Below, one piece after another: positions 45,351 to 54,533 of a stretch of 64,000 nucleotides of DNA; the first letter of the stretch is position 1; every line of letters starts with the position of its first letter. Origin of the DNA: Rhodothermales bacterium (GTDB lineage: Bacteria; Bacteroidota; Rhodothermia; Rhodothermales; Bin80). A model generated the notes under the pieces. That model searched no databases. It was not told the origin of the DNA and worked only from the letters and a program-made list of their open reading frames with translations. The stretch is from contig JAJECE010000050.1 in assembly GCA_022822185.1 (NCBI GenBank), forward strand, positions 62,001 through 126,000, read 5' to 3'. The position numbers and the translations under genes were made by a program.

Positions 45351-45953
45351 TCAATTTACCTTGTGGAACAGCTTATCCACGATGTGGGTCGGCTCGCCGA
45401 TATATCTCTGAAAATATATACGTTCCACTCTGCGGTTACAGTCGTGAGCCAGGATATGTTTGCAGTTCAAATTTGATGCAGAGAAGATGCTTTGCATGCG
45501 GCCGGGAAACCGTCCTTTATTACCTCTTGGAGCGTCAATAAACACTACATCCCAGAAAGTTTCAAGAACAGCCCGGGGTAAGGATAACTGGAGTTTTTCG
45601 GGTTGGTCAATAATCCGCCTCCACTGCCTTCGCTTGGTCGTATAAGTTATTTCTTCCACCACAATGGTCGGATTTTGGGATTTTACCTTTTGAATCCAAT
45701 ACGTGCTGTCTTCCAGAAATAGCGTCTGTCCGCCAGAATTAATATCCATCCAGTAGGGGGAGTCATAGCCGATACCAAAGACGAGAATATTCCCGGGAGC
45801 GTGCAAGTCAATCAGATTGCCGATATATTGATATTCTCCGAGAGAGCAGTTCCCGGGATTGGAATCTACCAATTTTTGAAAATCAACATCCATGCCTCTG
45901 CTCATTACCGTTGTTGTCTGTAAAATGATATTGGGCGCAGTCATTATGGTCAA
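45351..45953 (-). CDS. DUF579 / glucuronoxylan 4-O-methyltransferase-like protein
   Basis: 200 residues showing the order of motifs known from the plant GXM/IRX15 (DUF579) family: NILVFGIGYDSPYW (SAM-binding loop region), GGQTLFLED, ITYTTKRRQWRRI, and DVVFIDAPRGNKGRFPGRMQSIFSA, then HDCNRRVERIYFQRY. Plant members methylate glucuronic acid in xylan using SAM; bacterial members are rarer and undescribed as far as I know. It could methylate a sugar of the cell surface. The start is uncertain (several Met near the N-terminus). No glycan genes surround it. Confidence 0.75.
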   Translation of the reverse strand: MTIMTAPNIILQTTTVMSRGMDVDFQKLVDSNPGNCSLGEYQYIGNLIDLHAPGNILVFGIGYDSPYWMDINSGGQTLFLEDSTYWIQKVKSQNPTIVVEEITYTTKRRQWRRIIDQPEKLQLSLPRAVLETFWDVVFIDAPRGNKGRFPGRMQSIFSASNLNCKHILAHDCNRRVERIYFQRYIGEPTHIVDKLFHKVN

Positions 45954-46149
45954 ACTTGCGGGCCCTGTTTACTCCTGCGGGTAGGATGATTTTAATTGAC
46001 CGCAATGGTCATTAATCGAAACATGAACAGGGATCTTCCATTTCCACATGCATACTTCAAGTAGAAAGCGTTTTCCCGAACTTAATCCATGGACATCGTA
46101 CATCTCGAAAGGGTCGTAGTCGGGGCCCGTTACGCCAGTATTCCTGCAA

Positions 46150-46260
46150 AGTTAGGGAATTATATCCATGAGTCACAACTCTCATGGTCTTTTTGGTGTT
46201 TCATCGCCCGTTGCCTGTCATTGCAGGCTTGCACTCCGCAATGACAGGTCTTACATAGGC
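46150..46260 (-). ncRNA. Predicted omega-RNA (guide scaffold) at the 3' end of tnpB
   Basis: In known TnpB systems the guide RNA scaffold spans the last part of tnpB and the element's right end, and the guide starts in the flanking DNA. Here the 3' end of tnpB is followed at once by a perfect hairpin at 46166-46187 and the inverted repeat. The exact 5' and 3' ends are inferred, not seen. Confidence 0.4.
46155..46178. repeat. 24-bp inverted repeat, right arm of the TnpB element
   Basis: Matches the other arm (47557-47580) as a reverse complement in 23 of 24 positions, starting at the tip GGGAATTATATCC. It overlaps a perfect 7-bp hairpin (CCATGAG/CTCATGG, 46166-46187) next to the tnpB stop codon, the usual position of the IS200/IS605 right-end hairpin and of the guide RNA scaffold end. 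Confidence 0.7.
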
Positions 46261-47490
46261 TCCACAACCCGTTCGGTACAATTCGTGCCAGGATGCCATC
46301 CCCGACGCCCGGATATTTACGGACGCATTCGTGTCCGCATTCGCCTGGTACCCGCACGCCAGACATAGAAACTCGGACTGCTTTTGCCGATTCTTTGCGT
46401 TCACATAGGAACACTTGCTACATGTCTGCGATGTATAATGCGGGGGTACCTTGATCACCACGCCTCGCTCCCGCAGGAACTGCTCCAGTATCGCCCATCC
46501 TGTTCCCAGTATTGAGCGGTTCAGTCCTGCTTTCTGCTTCACGTTCCTGCCCGGCTTCTCGACCGTTCCTTTCGCGCTTGCGGTCATACCCTTGGTTTTC
46601 AGGTCTTCCAGGATTACAAGCGTAGAGATTTCGGTGAGCGATAAGGCAATATGACGCAAGTCATTCCTTCGGATGTTCTTGATCTTGCGTTCGTGGCGTG
46701 CAATGGTTTTCTTTAGTTTCCTCCAGGAATAACTTCCTTTCTGTTTTTTCGATAATCGACGTTGAAGCTTCTGAATGCGCTTTTCAATACCCGATGTGTC
46801 GGTCAGATAGAAGATCCTTCCCGCACTGTCCGCAACCTGCCCGCAATTGCGGTCGACCCCAATGCCAATGCCGTCCGCGTATTGTAGGGTCGCGTCCACT
46901 TCATAGACGACCGTCATATACCAGTTCCCGTTTTCTTCAAAGATGCGAGCCGTCTTGGGTACGGGGTTTGTGTAGCGGTTCACTCGATAAAATCGCAGCA
47001 TCTTCATATGCATTCCCCGCTTTAGCCGAACGTATTCATTCGTTGAAAATATCTTCCCCCCTGACACAGCTACGCTGAAGCTTTTTTTCGCCTTGCCCCT
47101 TTTCTTGAACCTGGGCAGCCCCCGCTTTTTCTTGAAGAACTGCTTGTAGGCATCCGCCAGATCCTTCAGTCCAGTGCGAGTCGCGTTTACGGGATACTCT
47201 CTTAGCCAAGGTGCGACCGTATCCTTGTGTACTTTATACCACTTGTAGAAATCAAACTGAGAGGTCTGGGATTGCCCGGTTTCCGCATAATCGTCTTTGG
47301 CTTTCGCCAGCGCCGCATTCCAGAGATACCGGTTGACACCCGCCAGTTTATTCAGAAACCGGCAGGTCTTTTTGTCGCCTCGCAGACGAAAGCGGATCGT
47401 CACATGCTGCCGTGTCCTTGAACCAGCGGGGGACTTTGTCTTACAATCTTTAATGGGCATAGCATCAAGCGGATGATGTTGTGTAGACAA
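46201..47490 (-). CDS. tnpB: TnpB RNA-guided nuclease of an IS200/IS605-type element
   Basis: 429 residues with helix-turn-helix domain (OrfB_IS605), RuvC residues D213 (GIGVDRN), E295 (ILEDLK) and D386 (ADTNAS), and the zinc ribbon C357-C360/C376-C379. All catalytic positions are present, so it is probably active. TnpB cuts DNA using an omega-RNA made from the 3' end of its gene and the transposon right end. No tnpA lies beside it, so movement would depend on a transposase elsewhere. Start may be the second Met (MPIKDCK). Confidence 0.92.
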   Translation of the reverse strand: MSTQHHPLDAMPIKDCKTKSPAGSRTRQHVTIRFRLRGDKKTCRFLNKLAGVNRYLWNAALAKAKDDYAETGQSQTSQFDFYKWYKVHKDTVAPWLREYPVNATRTGLKDLADAYKQFFKKKRGLPRFKKRGKAKKSFSVAVSGGKIFSTNEYVRLKRGMHMKMLRFYRVNRYTNPVPKTARIFEENGNWYMTVVYEVDATLQYADGIGIGVDRNCGQVADSAGRIFYLTDTSGIEKRIQKLQRRLSKKQKGSYSWRKLKKTIARHERKIKNIRRNDLRHIALSLTEISTLVILEDLKTKGMTASAKGTVEKPGRNVKQKAGLNRSILGTGWAILEQFLRERGVVIKVPPHYTSQTCSKCSYVNAKNRQKQSEFLCLACGYQANADTNASVNIRASGMASWHELYRTGCGAYVRPVIAECKPAMTGNGR

Positions 47491-47556
47491 TCAGGGAGGC
47501 ACTATCCTTTCCGATTGTATCCATTTTATCCACCTGAATGGGAAAGGTTCCCCTCA

Positions 47557-47580
47557 TTGTGACTTATGGATATAATTCCC
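47557..47580. repeat. 24-bp inverted repeat, left arm of the TnpB element
   Basis: Reverse complement of 46155-46178 with one mismatch; outer tip reads ATATAATTCCC on the plus strand. Similarity stops abruptly on both sides of the arm, as expected for a true terminal repeat. It lies 67 bp upstream of the tnpB start. Confidence 0.7.
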
Positions 47581-47611
47581 ATTTGTATCGGTAAAGGAAC
47601 AGAAAGATACT

Positions 47612-49189
47612 TCACGGGAGCGCAGGTTCCACCATCACCACTTCTTCCCGGCTTACCGCAACCTCGCCAAGTGGAGTCCCACGTACCTTACGAACATATT
47701 TCCTGGGGGTTACGATGACCGGAGCAATGCTGCTGGTGCGTGCCTTGCTGTGCCAGGCCGCAATCGCCGCCGCCTGTTCAATCAGGTGGCGGCTTGGCTG
47801 CGCATCACGTTTCGGAAGCCGCAATACCGCGTGGGCACCGCTTACTCCACGCGCATGAAGCCACAAATCGTAGGGGCGGGCATGCCGAAGCGTAAGCATC
47901 TCACTTTCTTTTGCATTACGCCCGACCCATAATTCATACGGAGGCGCAAGAGCATAGCGACGGAATGGCCGCCCAGGTGATCCCGGCTTCGTGCGACCCT
48001 TCTGAAATGCTTGCAACTCCTTATAGGTCTTCGCCTTTTCCAGTTCCGTCAGGTCTCTTTTCAATGAGAGCACTTTCTCTTCGACCTGCCTGATGAGTAT
48101 ATCCAGATGGGTCCGGGATGTGCGTGCCTTTCGGGCTTTTAAATAATAGCGCTCGGCATTCTGCAGCGAGTTTAATGCCGGATCCAGAGACACCGTGACC
48201 TTTGTTCCCGGATGAAATACATCCGGCAGTTCCACACGGGAATTGCCGGCGGACAGCGGTGGCGAAGCCATCAGAATATGCCCGATCCGTTCGTATTCAT
48301 CTGCGCGTGAGGGGGTTGAGCGTTCCATACGCATTCGCTTTGCCGAGCGCTCGGCCTTGTCTAGCATCCGCACGAGGTTTTTCCGCAGCGGCTCATACCG
48401 GGCCCGGTAGGCTCTCTCGGAGAGTACGCGCTGTGCATAGGTGCGCAGCGCATCATCCACATCATCATATTTCTGCACCTCCGCGTCCATTCGCCCGGCA
48501 AGAGGAATCAGAGAAAGTGCAGGCGGGTTCTGATATACATACAATGCATCCCGGGTATTCAATAATTGCAGGTGCAATGCCTGTGCCGCTTCATAGACTG
48601 CAGCGGGGTTCGGTGGATCTGTCCCTTCGCAGGGCTTCAGCACTTCTCGGGCCTGATCTCGATTGAAGCGTACATAGATGCGCTGCAGTGCTTTGATTCG
48701 GTTCTCTGCCACCGGATTCCATTTAGCGGTAAACTCGGTCAGACTCTGAGGCTCCGGTGCCGCGCGTGCCGGCGGGAACTCCACCGGACCACCTTTACGA
48801 AATGCTTCCTGTACATGTCCGCTTTCATTTCCTAGAAGCACATTCGCCCGACTCCCGTACAGATGCGCCTGCAGTTGAAGCCCACCCGTAAACGCCAGAA
48901 TCAGAATTCGATCCCCCTCGGAAACACGCACGCCTGTAACGGACTGCTGCCGCAGTGTACGAAAAAGAGATTTTGCATTACGCCGGGGGCGACCAGCATC
49001 CTTGCGTCGAAATGCGCCAACGATGGGTGCATGCGTCAGAAACGAGATCGCTGTGGTTTCTGCGTGGTGCTCCAGTGCAATAATGAGTTCCCCAGGTGCA
49101 TGGCACCATGCATCCGTGAACGCAGCACCCAGAATGGATTGATCCCAGATACGGGCAAGCCTGTGCAGAATATAGTAATTGTTGAGCAT
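47612..49189 (-). CDS. rqcH: Ribosome quality control protein RqcH (NFACT family)
   Basis: 525 residues: NFACT-N domain, helical coiled-coil region (about 330-390, LDILIRQVEEKVLSLKRDL), and the NFACT-R/DUF814 domain with its signature YELWVGRNAKESEMLTLRHA and DLWLHARGVSGAHAVLR. RqcH/Rqc2 proteins bind the stalled 50S subunit and add alanine tails to incomplete chains for degradation. It is a little shorter than the Firmicutes enzyme (about 570), as is common in Bacteroidota. Monocistronic. Confidence 0.9.
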   Translation of the reverse strand: MLNNYYILHRLARIWDQSILGAAFTDAWCHAPGELIIALEHHAETTAISFLTHAPIVGAFRRKDAGRPRRNAKSLFRTLRQQSVTGVRVSEGDRILILAFTGGLQLQAHLYGSRANVLLGNESGHVQEAFRKGGPVEFPPARAAPEPQSLTEFTAKWNPVAENRIKALQRIYVRFNRDQAREVLKPCEGTDPPNPAAVYEAAQALHLQLLNTRDALYVYQNPPALSLIPLAGRMDAEVQKYDDVDDALRTYAQRVLSERAYRARYEPLRKNLVRMLDKAERSAKRMRMERSTPSRADEYERIGHILMASPPLSAGNSRVELPDVFHPGTKVTVSLDPALNSLQNAERYYLKARKARTSRTHLDILIRQVEEKVLSLKRDLTELEKAKTYKELQAFQKGRTKPGSPGRPFRRYALAPPYELWVGRNAKESEMLTLRHARPYDLWLHARGVSGAHAVLRLPKRDAQPSRHLIEQAAAIAAWHSKARTSSIAPVIVTPRKYVRKVRGTPLGEVAVSREEVVMVEPALP

Positions 49190-49409
49190 TCCCGGAAAGA
49201 TAATGCGTAACCGACCATTTCATGCGAAAGAGTTGATGGTTAGTACCGGATCACCGATTCCTGCCGCGGCGACCTTTCCAGTGGACGCATCATTTGAACG
49301 ACATTAAAGCTTGGATGCACAATCACTGTCTGATCTTTCCCAATTGCTGACTATACTGGAACAACGATCAGAGGATCAGGTATAACGCGCTCACTCCCCA
49401 AAACGCCTG

Positions 49410-50972
49410 ATGAGAAAGATCTGTCACTTCGTATTGATTGCCGTCTTATCCTCCCAGTCCGTCTGGGCACAGTCGTCTCATTCAAGTATTCGTGGATCCC
49501 GCGTAGCGTGCGTAAATAAGATGGCCTCTGATCATGCGTGCAGGGATATTGACCTCCTAGCCCGCCTGTCTAGAGTGGATATGGAGGCGCAGGAAATTCT
49601 GCTCAACGATATCTGGGGTTGGACCGATCCTGAGACAAAACGTGAATATGCCCTCGTAGGCACCGCGAAGTTTGTGGCTTTCGTAGATGTGACGGATCCC
49701 GTCAATCCCATCTACCTTGGAAAACTTCCAGGTCATGATTCGCAGGTTCCCATCATTTGGCGGGATATGAAGGTCTACAACAACCACATGTATGTGACCG
49801 TTGACGGGGGTAACAATGGAATGCAGGTTTTTGATCTTCGTCAACTGCGCGACGTTGTGGGGACTCCCCGGGATTTTAAGGAAACTGCACATTACGATGG
49901 AATTCTAACAGCACATAATTTGGCGATCAACGAAGAGACCGGCTACGCCTACATTACCGCTTATCGCCTTTCACGCTCAGATGAGGGTGTAAAAGACACC
50001 TGTAATGGCGCGGGACTGCACATCGTGGACATTCGAGATCCAGGCAATCCGACGTATGCAGGCTGCTTTGCAGATCACAACACCGGTTATGCAGGAAGCG
50101 GGTACTCCCATGATGCGCAGTGTGTGATTTACCGCGGCCCGGATGCAAACTATCAGGGCCGGGAAATCTGTATCGGATCGAATGAAAACCACATCAGTAT
50201 TGCTGACGTGACGGATAAGGCAAATCCTGTGTCTGTAGGAATTGCAACATATCCCAACGTGGGATATGCGCATCAGGGCTGGCTGACCAGCGATCAGGAT
50301 TACTTCATCATGAATGACGAGACTGACGAAGGAAACCCGGATATCACGAACACGAGGATGATTATCTGGGATCTGCAGGACATTGAAGATCCAGTCTACC
50401 ATTCTGCATTTTATTTTTCCTCTACTGGCGCGGACCACAACCTTTATGTGCACGGGGATTATGTGTTTGCGGCCAACTACACAGAGGGACTCCGCATTGT
50501 GGATATTTCAGATATTAATGAGCCCCGGGAGATTGCATTCTTCGACACGCATCCAGAGCGTAGCACTGGTCTTGACGGAGCCTGGAGTTCCTATCGATTT
50601 CCCGGGAGCGGTACGACCATCGTCGGGAGCCACCCGCATGGACTGATGATTTTGGATCCGCGCTCGGTCACCGTCGCCACACATACCGAAACATCCGTCA
50701 CAATTCCAGAGGCTTTCTCGCTGTCGCCCGCGTACCCAAACCCGTTCAATCCTGTAACCTCCACCATACTCTCGCTGCCTGAGCAGGCCGAGGTTCGTGC
50801 AGATGTTCTGGATTTGCTTGGACGTTCTGTTGAAGTCCTGGAGGACGGTGTCCTGTCTGCCGGGGAGCATACGCTCACCTTTGATGCCAGCCAACTCCCG
50901 AGTGGCACCTATTATATTCGTGTCCAAACCGACGGATATTTGACCGGTACCCGGGCTATTCTGGTCAAGTAA
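49410..50972 (+). CDS. Exported LVIVD-repeat (choice-of-anchor B) protein with T9SS-like domain
   Basis: 520 residues with a signal peptide (to VWAQ). The central part carries LVIVD-type repeats (FVAFVDVTDPVNPIYLG, LHIVDIRDPGNPTYAG, LRIVDISDINEPREIAF) forming a beta-propeller. A sorting domain of about 85 residues ends the protein (SLSPAYPNPFNPVTSTIL ... GTYYIRVQTDG). It is expected to be secreted or held on the surface; such proteins have no known enzyme activity. Its 3' end overlaps the convergent yqaA-like gene by eight bases. Confidence 0.88.
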   Translation: MRKICHFVLIAVLSSQSVWAQSSHSSIRGSRVACVNKMASDHACRDIDLLARLSRVDMEAQEILLNDIWGWTDPETKREYALVGTAKFVAFVDVTDPVNPIYLGKLPGHDSQVPIIWRDMKVYNNHMYVTVDGGNNGMQVFDLRQLRDVVGTPRDFKETAHYDGILTAHNLAINEETGYAYITAYRLSRSDEGVKDTCNGAGLHIVDIRDPGNPTYAGCFADHNTGYAGSGYSHDAQCVIYRGPDANYQGREICIGSNENHISIADVTDKANPVSVGIATYPNVGYAHQGWLTSDQDYFIMNDETDEGNPDITNTRMIIWDLQDIEDPVYHSAFYFSSTGADHNLYVHGDYVFAANYTEGLRIVDISDINEPREIAFFDTHPERSTGLDGAWSSYRFPGSGTTIVGSHPHGLMILDPRSVTVATHTETSVTIPEAFSLSPAYPNPFNPVTSTILSLPEQAEVRADVLDLLGRSVEVLEDGVLSAGEHTLTFDASQLPSGTYYIRVQTDGYLTGTRAILVK

Positions 50973-51576
50973 GAAATTTCAGGACGGCAAAGCCTCCTAT
51001 CAGCAGTACGGTGAAGGCGACTGCAAGCCAGTTAAAGTAGCGATCAATAAAGGCCTGTACAGGCTCACCAAATCGCCAGATTAAACCGCTGACAAGCATG
51101 AACCGGGCCGTTCGACTGGTCGCAGAGGCCAGCAGGAATAGCGGAAAAGAAATCCCGAAAGCGCCCGCGCTGATGGTGAACAGTTTGTAGGGTACCGGTG
51201 TGAATCCGGCAGTGAAAATAATTGCAAAGCCCCACTCTTCAAATCTTTGCCCCAAATCCGTATAGACTGCCTCGTTGAATCCAGGCACGTTGTGAAAGAA
51301 GAACTGTGCAAGGGGCGTGAATCCATCCGCAGCGATCCATGCATAATGGCCGAGCATATAGCCTACTGCGCCTCCACATAAGGAGCCGACGCTGCAGATC
51401 AGTCCAAAGTACAATGCTTTTTTTTGCCGTCCCAGTGCAAGTGCAATCAGGAGCACATCCGGGGGGACTGGAAAGAAAATTGACTCACAGACCGCCAACA
51501 CAAACAGCGACAATGCTCCATAGGGGGTTTGCGCCCAGCTGAGTACCCAGTTATATAACTGCCGAATCCAGTGCAA
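50965..51576 (-). CDS. YqaA-type DedA/SNARE-associated membrane protein
   Basis: 203 residues with a re-entrant/TM pattern like YqaA and other DedA-fold proteins: ESIFFPVPPDVLLIALALG, GGAVGYMLGHYAW, and FTPVPYKLFTISAGAFGISFPLFLLAS, where the PVPPD and TPVPYK turns are typical. DedA-fold proteins move lipids or support proton-motive-force homeostasis; YqaA itself is poorly studied. It lies 2 bp after the TPR protein gene on the same strand, so the two are probably co-transcribed. Confidence 0.85.
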   Translation of the reverse strand: MHWIRQLYNWVLSWAQTPYGALSLFVLAVCESIFFPVPPDVLLIALALGRQKKALYFGLICSVGSLCGGAVGYMLGHYAWIAADGFTPLAQFFFHNVPGFNEAVYTDLGQRFEEWGFAIIFTAGFTPVPYKLFTISAGAFGISFPLFLLASATSRTARFMLVSGLIWRFGEPVQAFIDRYFNWLAVAFTVLLIGGFAVLKFLT

Positions 51577-51578
51577 GA

Positions 51579-52991
51579 CTAACTGTGCTCGTCAATGCAC
51601 TCCCGAAAGAGTGGATGGTGATAGACCTCAGTCGGACATTGTTCGATGAATACATCCACATAAGTAGGGTCCAAAGTGAAGGATTCGCGGAGTGCATCCA
51701 GGCACGGCTCAATCTGTCCCAGCATAAATAGAACACCGGAATAATGATACCAGGTCGCTGCATACTTCGGTTGCAGGTGAAGGGCATGCTCATAGGCCGT
51801 ACAGGCTTCCTGAAGTTTTTTGTTGATCGAAAGCGCGGACGCATACCGCATCCATACATGATGACTCTGCGGTTCCAGTTCGGTCATTTTTTTGAAGGAT
51901 CTCAGGGCTTTTCTCGTATAGCCCGCCCGCATTTCCGCATCGGCTTTACTGTACCAGTACTCGGAACTTCCCGGATTCAGTTCCGCCGCCCGTGTGTGCG
52001 CTTTCGCGGCTAACCGATACCTCTTTTGAAGCATATACTCCCGCCCCAAACCATTCCAGACTTCCGGCAGGTTCGGGTCCAATCGGGAGGCCTTTTCATA
52101 GAGGCGAATACTGGCTTGGTGATCTCCCCGTTCGGCCATGACCAGTGCCATATTGCAATAGGCCGGCGCATCCTCCCCCTTGCGTGTGATCACTTCTTGA
52201 TAACAGGCCAGCGCCTCATCATAACGCTCAATAATAGAGAGGATATTCCCCCGGTTATAATATGCGGGGACAAAATCGGGATCGATATCCAAGGTTAAAT
52301 CATAGCAGCGAAGTGCATCTTCCATGCGTCCCATTCTGGCGAGTACCACGGCTTTATTGAACCAGGCCTCACAGGAATACGGATCCAGATCAATCTGATG
52401 GTCATACGCGTCCAGACATCCCGTAAGGTCTCCCAGAATATCGTAGCAGTACCCAAGTTCAAACCAGGCTTCGGGGTGTTCTGGATTTCTCTCAATACAG
52501 GTTTCCAGAGCCGCCGCTGCATCGGAAAAATTTTCTGCCTGAATCATTGCATACCCGATATAGAAATGAGCATCATCATTGAGCGGATCTACACGGATTG
52601 CATCGTAAAAATAATTCATGGCATCCTGATGATGCCCCATCATGTTCAGCGTGATCCCTAAATTCAGAAGTACCTCACTGTCCGCTGGATTCAGACTCAG
52701 TGATTTCTCGAATGCCTGCTGCGCATCTTCCAGATGTCCCAGGTTGCCCATCAGGATCCCACGTCTCAACCATGTGTACGAGCAGAACGGCTGTCTTGCC
52801 AGAATCTTGTCTATGACGGTGAGGGAGTCTTCGATTCGTCCGGTCTCGAAATAATGCAGTGCAATGTCCTCCAGCGAACTCACGTCAAAATACGCCTCTG
52901 GCCCCCCGCGCTCAAAGGCATGAATCAGCGCATGAAGGTCCTCTTCATCAAACGGATCATCATCCCCGTAGCTAAAATCAAATGTACTCAT
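51579..52991 (-). CDS. Tetratricopeptide repeat protein
   Basis: 470 residues, soluble, with no signal peptide. After an acidic N-terminus (SYGDDDPFDEEDLHALI) there are about a dozen consecutive 34-residue TPR units with the usual W/LG/Y/F/A/P pattern (for example AEVLLNLG-type and WFELGYCYDILGDLTGCLDAYD segments). TPR arrays mediate protein-protein contacts; partners are not known. It is transcribed divergently from fur and precedes a YqaA-like gene by two bases. Confidence 0.9.
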   Translation of the reverse strand: MSTFDFSYGDDDPFDEEDLHALIHAFERGGPEAYFDVSSLEDIALHYFETGRIEDSLTVIDKILARQPFCSYTWLRRGILMGNLGHLEDAQQAFEKSLSLNPADSEVLLNLGITLNMMGHHQDAMNYFYDAIRVDPLNDDAHFYIGYAMIQAENFSDAAAALETCIERNPEHPEAWFELGYCYDILGDLTGCLDAYDHQIDLDPYSCEAWFNKAVVLARMGRMEDALRCYDLTLDIDPDFVPAYYNRGNILSIIERYDEALACYQEVITRKGEDAPAYCNMALVMAERGDHQASIRLYEKASRLDPNLPEVWNGLGREYMLQKRYRLAAKAHTRAAELNPGSSEYWYSKADAEMRAGYTRKALRSFKKMTELEPQSHHVWMRYASALSINKKLQEACTAYEHALHLQPKYAATWYHYSGVLFMLGQIEPCLDALRESFTLDPTYVDVFIEQCPTEVYHHPLFRECIDEHS

Positions 52992-53157
52992 TGAACTAGT
53001 CTTATGGCCCCCTCTAAATTACGTCAATATCTTCGAAACGTCAAAATTTTGGGCGTATTTGAGGTCCAAAGTTTTTTTATTCTGGTAATTCTTAAACATT
53101 TAAGTCGGAACCCCCCAGAGTCCCCGGTGTAGACGGGTATGATCAAGCCGTAGTACG

Positions 53158-53646
53158 TTGGCAAAACTCTCTCAAATCCAGCAAGAGGAAGTCCGGGACC
53201 ACTTCCGGTCATTCCTGAAGCAGCGCGGTCTTCGGGAGACCAGGGAGCGCCTTACTGTGCTTGATGCCATATACGAGGTCACGGGGCATATTGATGCGGA
53301 TGCACTGCACCTTCGCCTGCAACAGCAGAAGCATTCAATCAGCCGTGCAACTGTCTACAATACACTCAGCCTTCTGTTGGAGTGTGATCTGGTGGTGCGC
53401 CACCAGTTTGGTAATTCACAGGCCAAATATGAGTCCTCTTATCTTTTTCGGCAGCATGATCATCTTATTTGTCTGGACTGTCAGGAGATCATGGAATTTT
53501 GTGACCCCCGTATTCAGAATATCCAGGAGATGGTTGCCGATGTCTATGCATTTGAGATCAAGCGGCACGCGCTCAATCTCTATGGTCACTGTCAGCGGCC
53601 CGATTGTGCGAACCGCCGCACATCCCAGCCTGATACAGCGACTTAA
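53158..53646 (+). CDS. fur: Fur-family metal-dependent transcriptional repressor
   Basis: 162 residues from a TTG start. It has the winged-helix DNA-binding half (RGLRETRERLTVLDAIYEV, ISRATVYNTLSLLLECDLV) and the metal/dimerisation half with HDHLICLDCQEIMEF and the second cysteine pair CQRPDC. This is the Fur pattern, binding ferrous iron as co-repressor. It stands alone, divergent from the TPR gene. Other Fur-family metals (Zn, Mn, peroxide) cannot be excluded. Confidence 0.9.
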   Translation: MAKLSQIQQEEVRDHFRSFLKQRGLRETRERLTVLDAIYEVTGHIDADALHLRLQQQKHSISRATVYNTLSLLLECDLVVRHQFGNSQAKYESSYLFRQHDHLICLDCQEIMEFCDPRIQNIQEMVADVYAFEIKRHALNLYGHCQRPDCANRRTSQPDTAT

Positions 53647-53859
53647 TCCATAAACCCGTTGTCCACCTCTGAACACTTCCGGCAGAATTGGAGACTTGTC
53701 ATCGGTGGGTGGACGATTTCGTTCAGGATCATTGCATGATTGGGGTGTTCATCCCACAAGAAACGTGCGATATGTTGAAGGATACCCGCAGATCCTGGAG
53801 CGTATTTCTTTGAAGAGGCTCTGAAATGAAAGGGAATGTCGAGTAGCCGGGGCGATTTT

Positions 53860-54510
53860 TCATGAGTTTGTGTTTATGATAGAACTCCATATATCTTGCG
53901 GCAGCGGGAGTCCGCGGTTGAGCCAGTTTTGAATCTGTTTCAGGCCTGCAACTTGATAAATGGGGATCTCTCTTTTTGCTGACTTATTTCCAACCTCACT
54001 ACTCTGTTTGGAATTACGCGCAAGTACGAGTATCTGGGGGGTAGCATTCACACCTTGGATGTTCATTGAGTAGATACTTGCTCCTGTTCCATGCCATTTT
54101 CGTCCTGTCATTACTTCGTCGAAATAGCCGAATTTCTTCAAATGAGTAATGCCTTCCGCGGTTATCCAGTCAACCGACACACCAATTACACTGAAGGCCC
54201 AGCCTTGATCATAAGCTTTGCGTTGCAGTTTCAGTTTAGCCTCTTCAATCAAATCCGGCAGGGAACGGTCATTGCTGTATCCGCAGGTTGACGATCCAAT
54301 AAACACCATCACAAGTTCCTTATCAGGAATTGTTCCATAGGACGGGACATATCTGGGGTATACGCCCTCGCTGTGCCAACGAAGTTCTATGGTAGGAATA
54401 AAATGGAATCTTCCACTGAAGCCTAAAACAAATGAGGCAGAGATCAAGATGATTGCAGACACCCTCCACCAGAGGCTACCTACTCCGATAATGTTAGACT
54501 TTATTCTCAT
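53860..54510 (-). CDS. Membrane-anchored thioredoxin-fold protein
   Basis: 216 residues with an N-terminal membrane helix (about 15-32, VSAIILISASFVLGFSG) and an exported thioredoxin-like domain: VMVFIGSSTCGYSNDRSLPDLIEEA has the beta-strand plus CxxS-type active-site turn, and VIGVSVDW and VNATPQILVLARNS follow the TlpA/peroxiredoxin order. Only one cysteine is at the active site (CGYS). It is the last gene of a trio with a secreted cysteine-rich peptide and a beta-propeller, so a role in disulfide handling of the peptide is attractive but unproved. Confidence 0.6.
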   Translation of the reverse strand: MRIKSNIIGVGSLWWRVSAIILISASFVLGFSGRFHFIPTIELRWHSEGVYPRYVPSYGTIPDKELVMVFIGSSTCGYSNDRSLPDLIEEAKLKLQRKAYDQGWAFSVIGVSVDWITAEGITHLKKFGYFDEVMTGRKWHGTGASIYSMNIQGVNATPQILVLARNSKQSSEVGNKSAKREIPIYQVAGLKQIQNWLNRGLPLPQDIWSSIINTNS

Positions 54511-54533
54511 TACAGTTTATCTAGCCTCAAGGC

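Larger units (their letters stand above)
46155..47580 (-). mobile_element. Candidate TnpB-only element bounded by a 24-bp inverted repeat
   Basis: The inverted repeat arms at 46155-46178 and 47557-47580 enclose a single tnpB gene. IS200/IS605 elements normally lack long terminal inverted repeats and use subterminal hairpins, so the boundary is unusual. A small hairpin GGGAA-AGG-TTCCC lies at 47540-47552 near the upstream end. Exact ends need comparison with an empty site. Confidence 0.55.
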
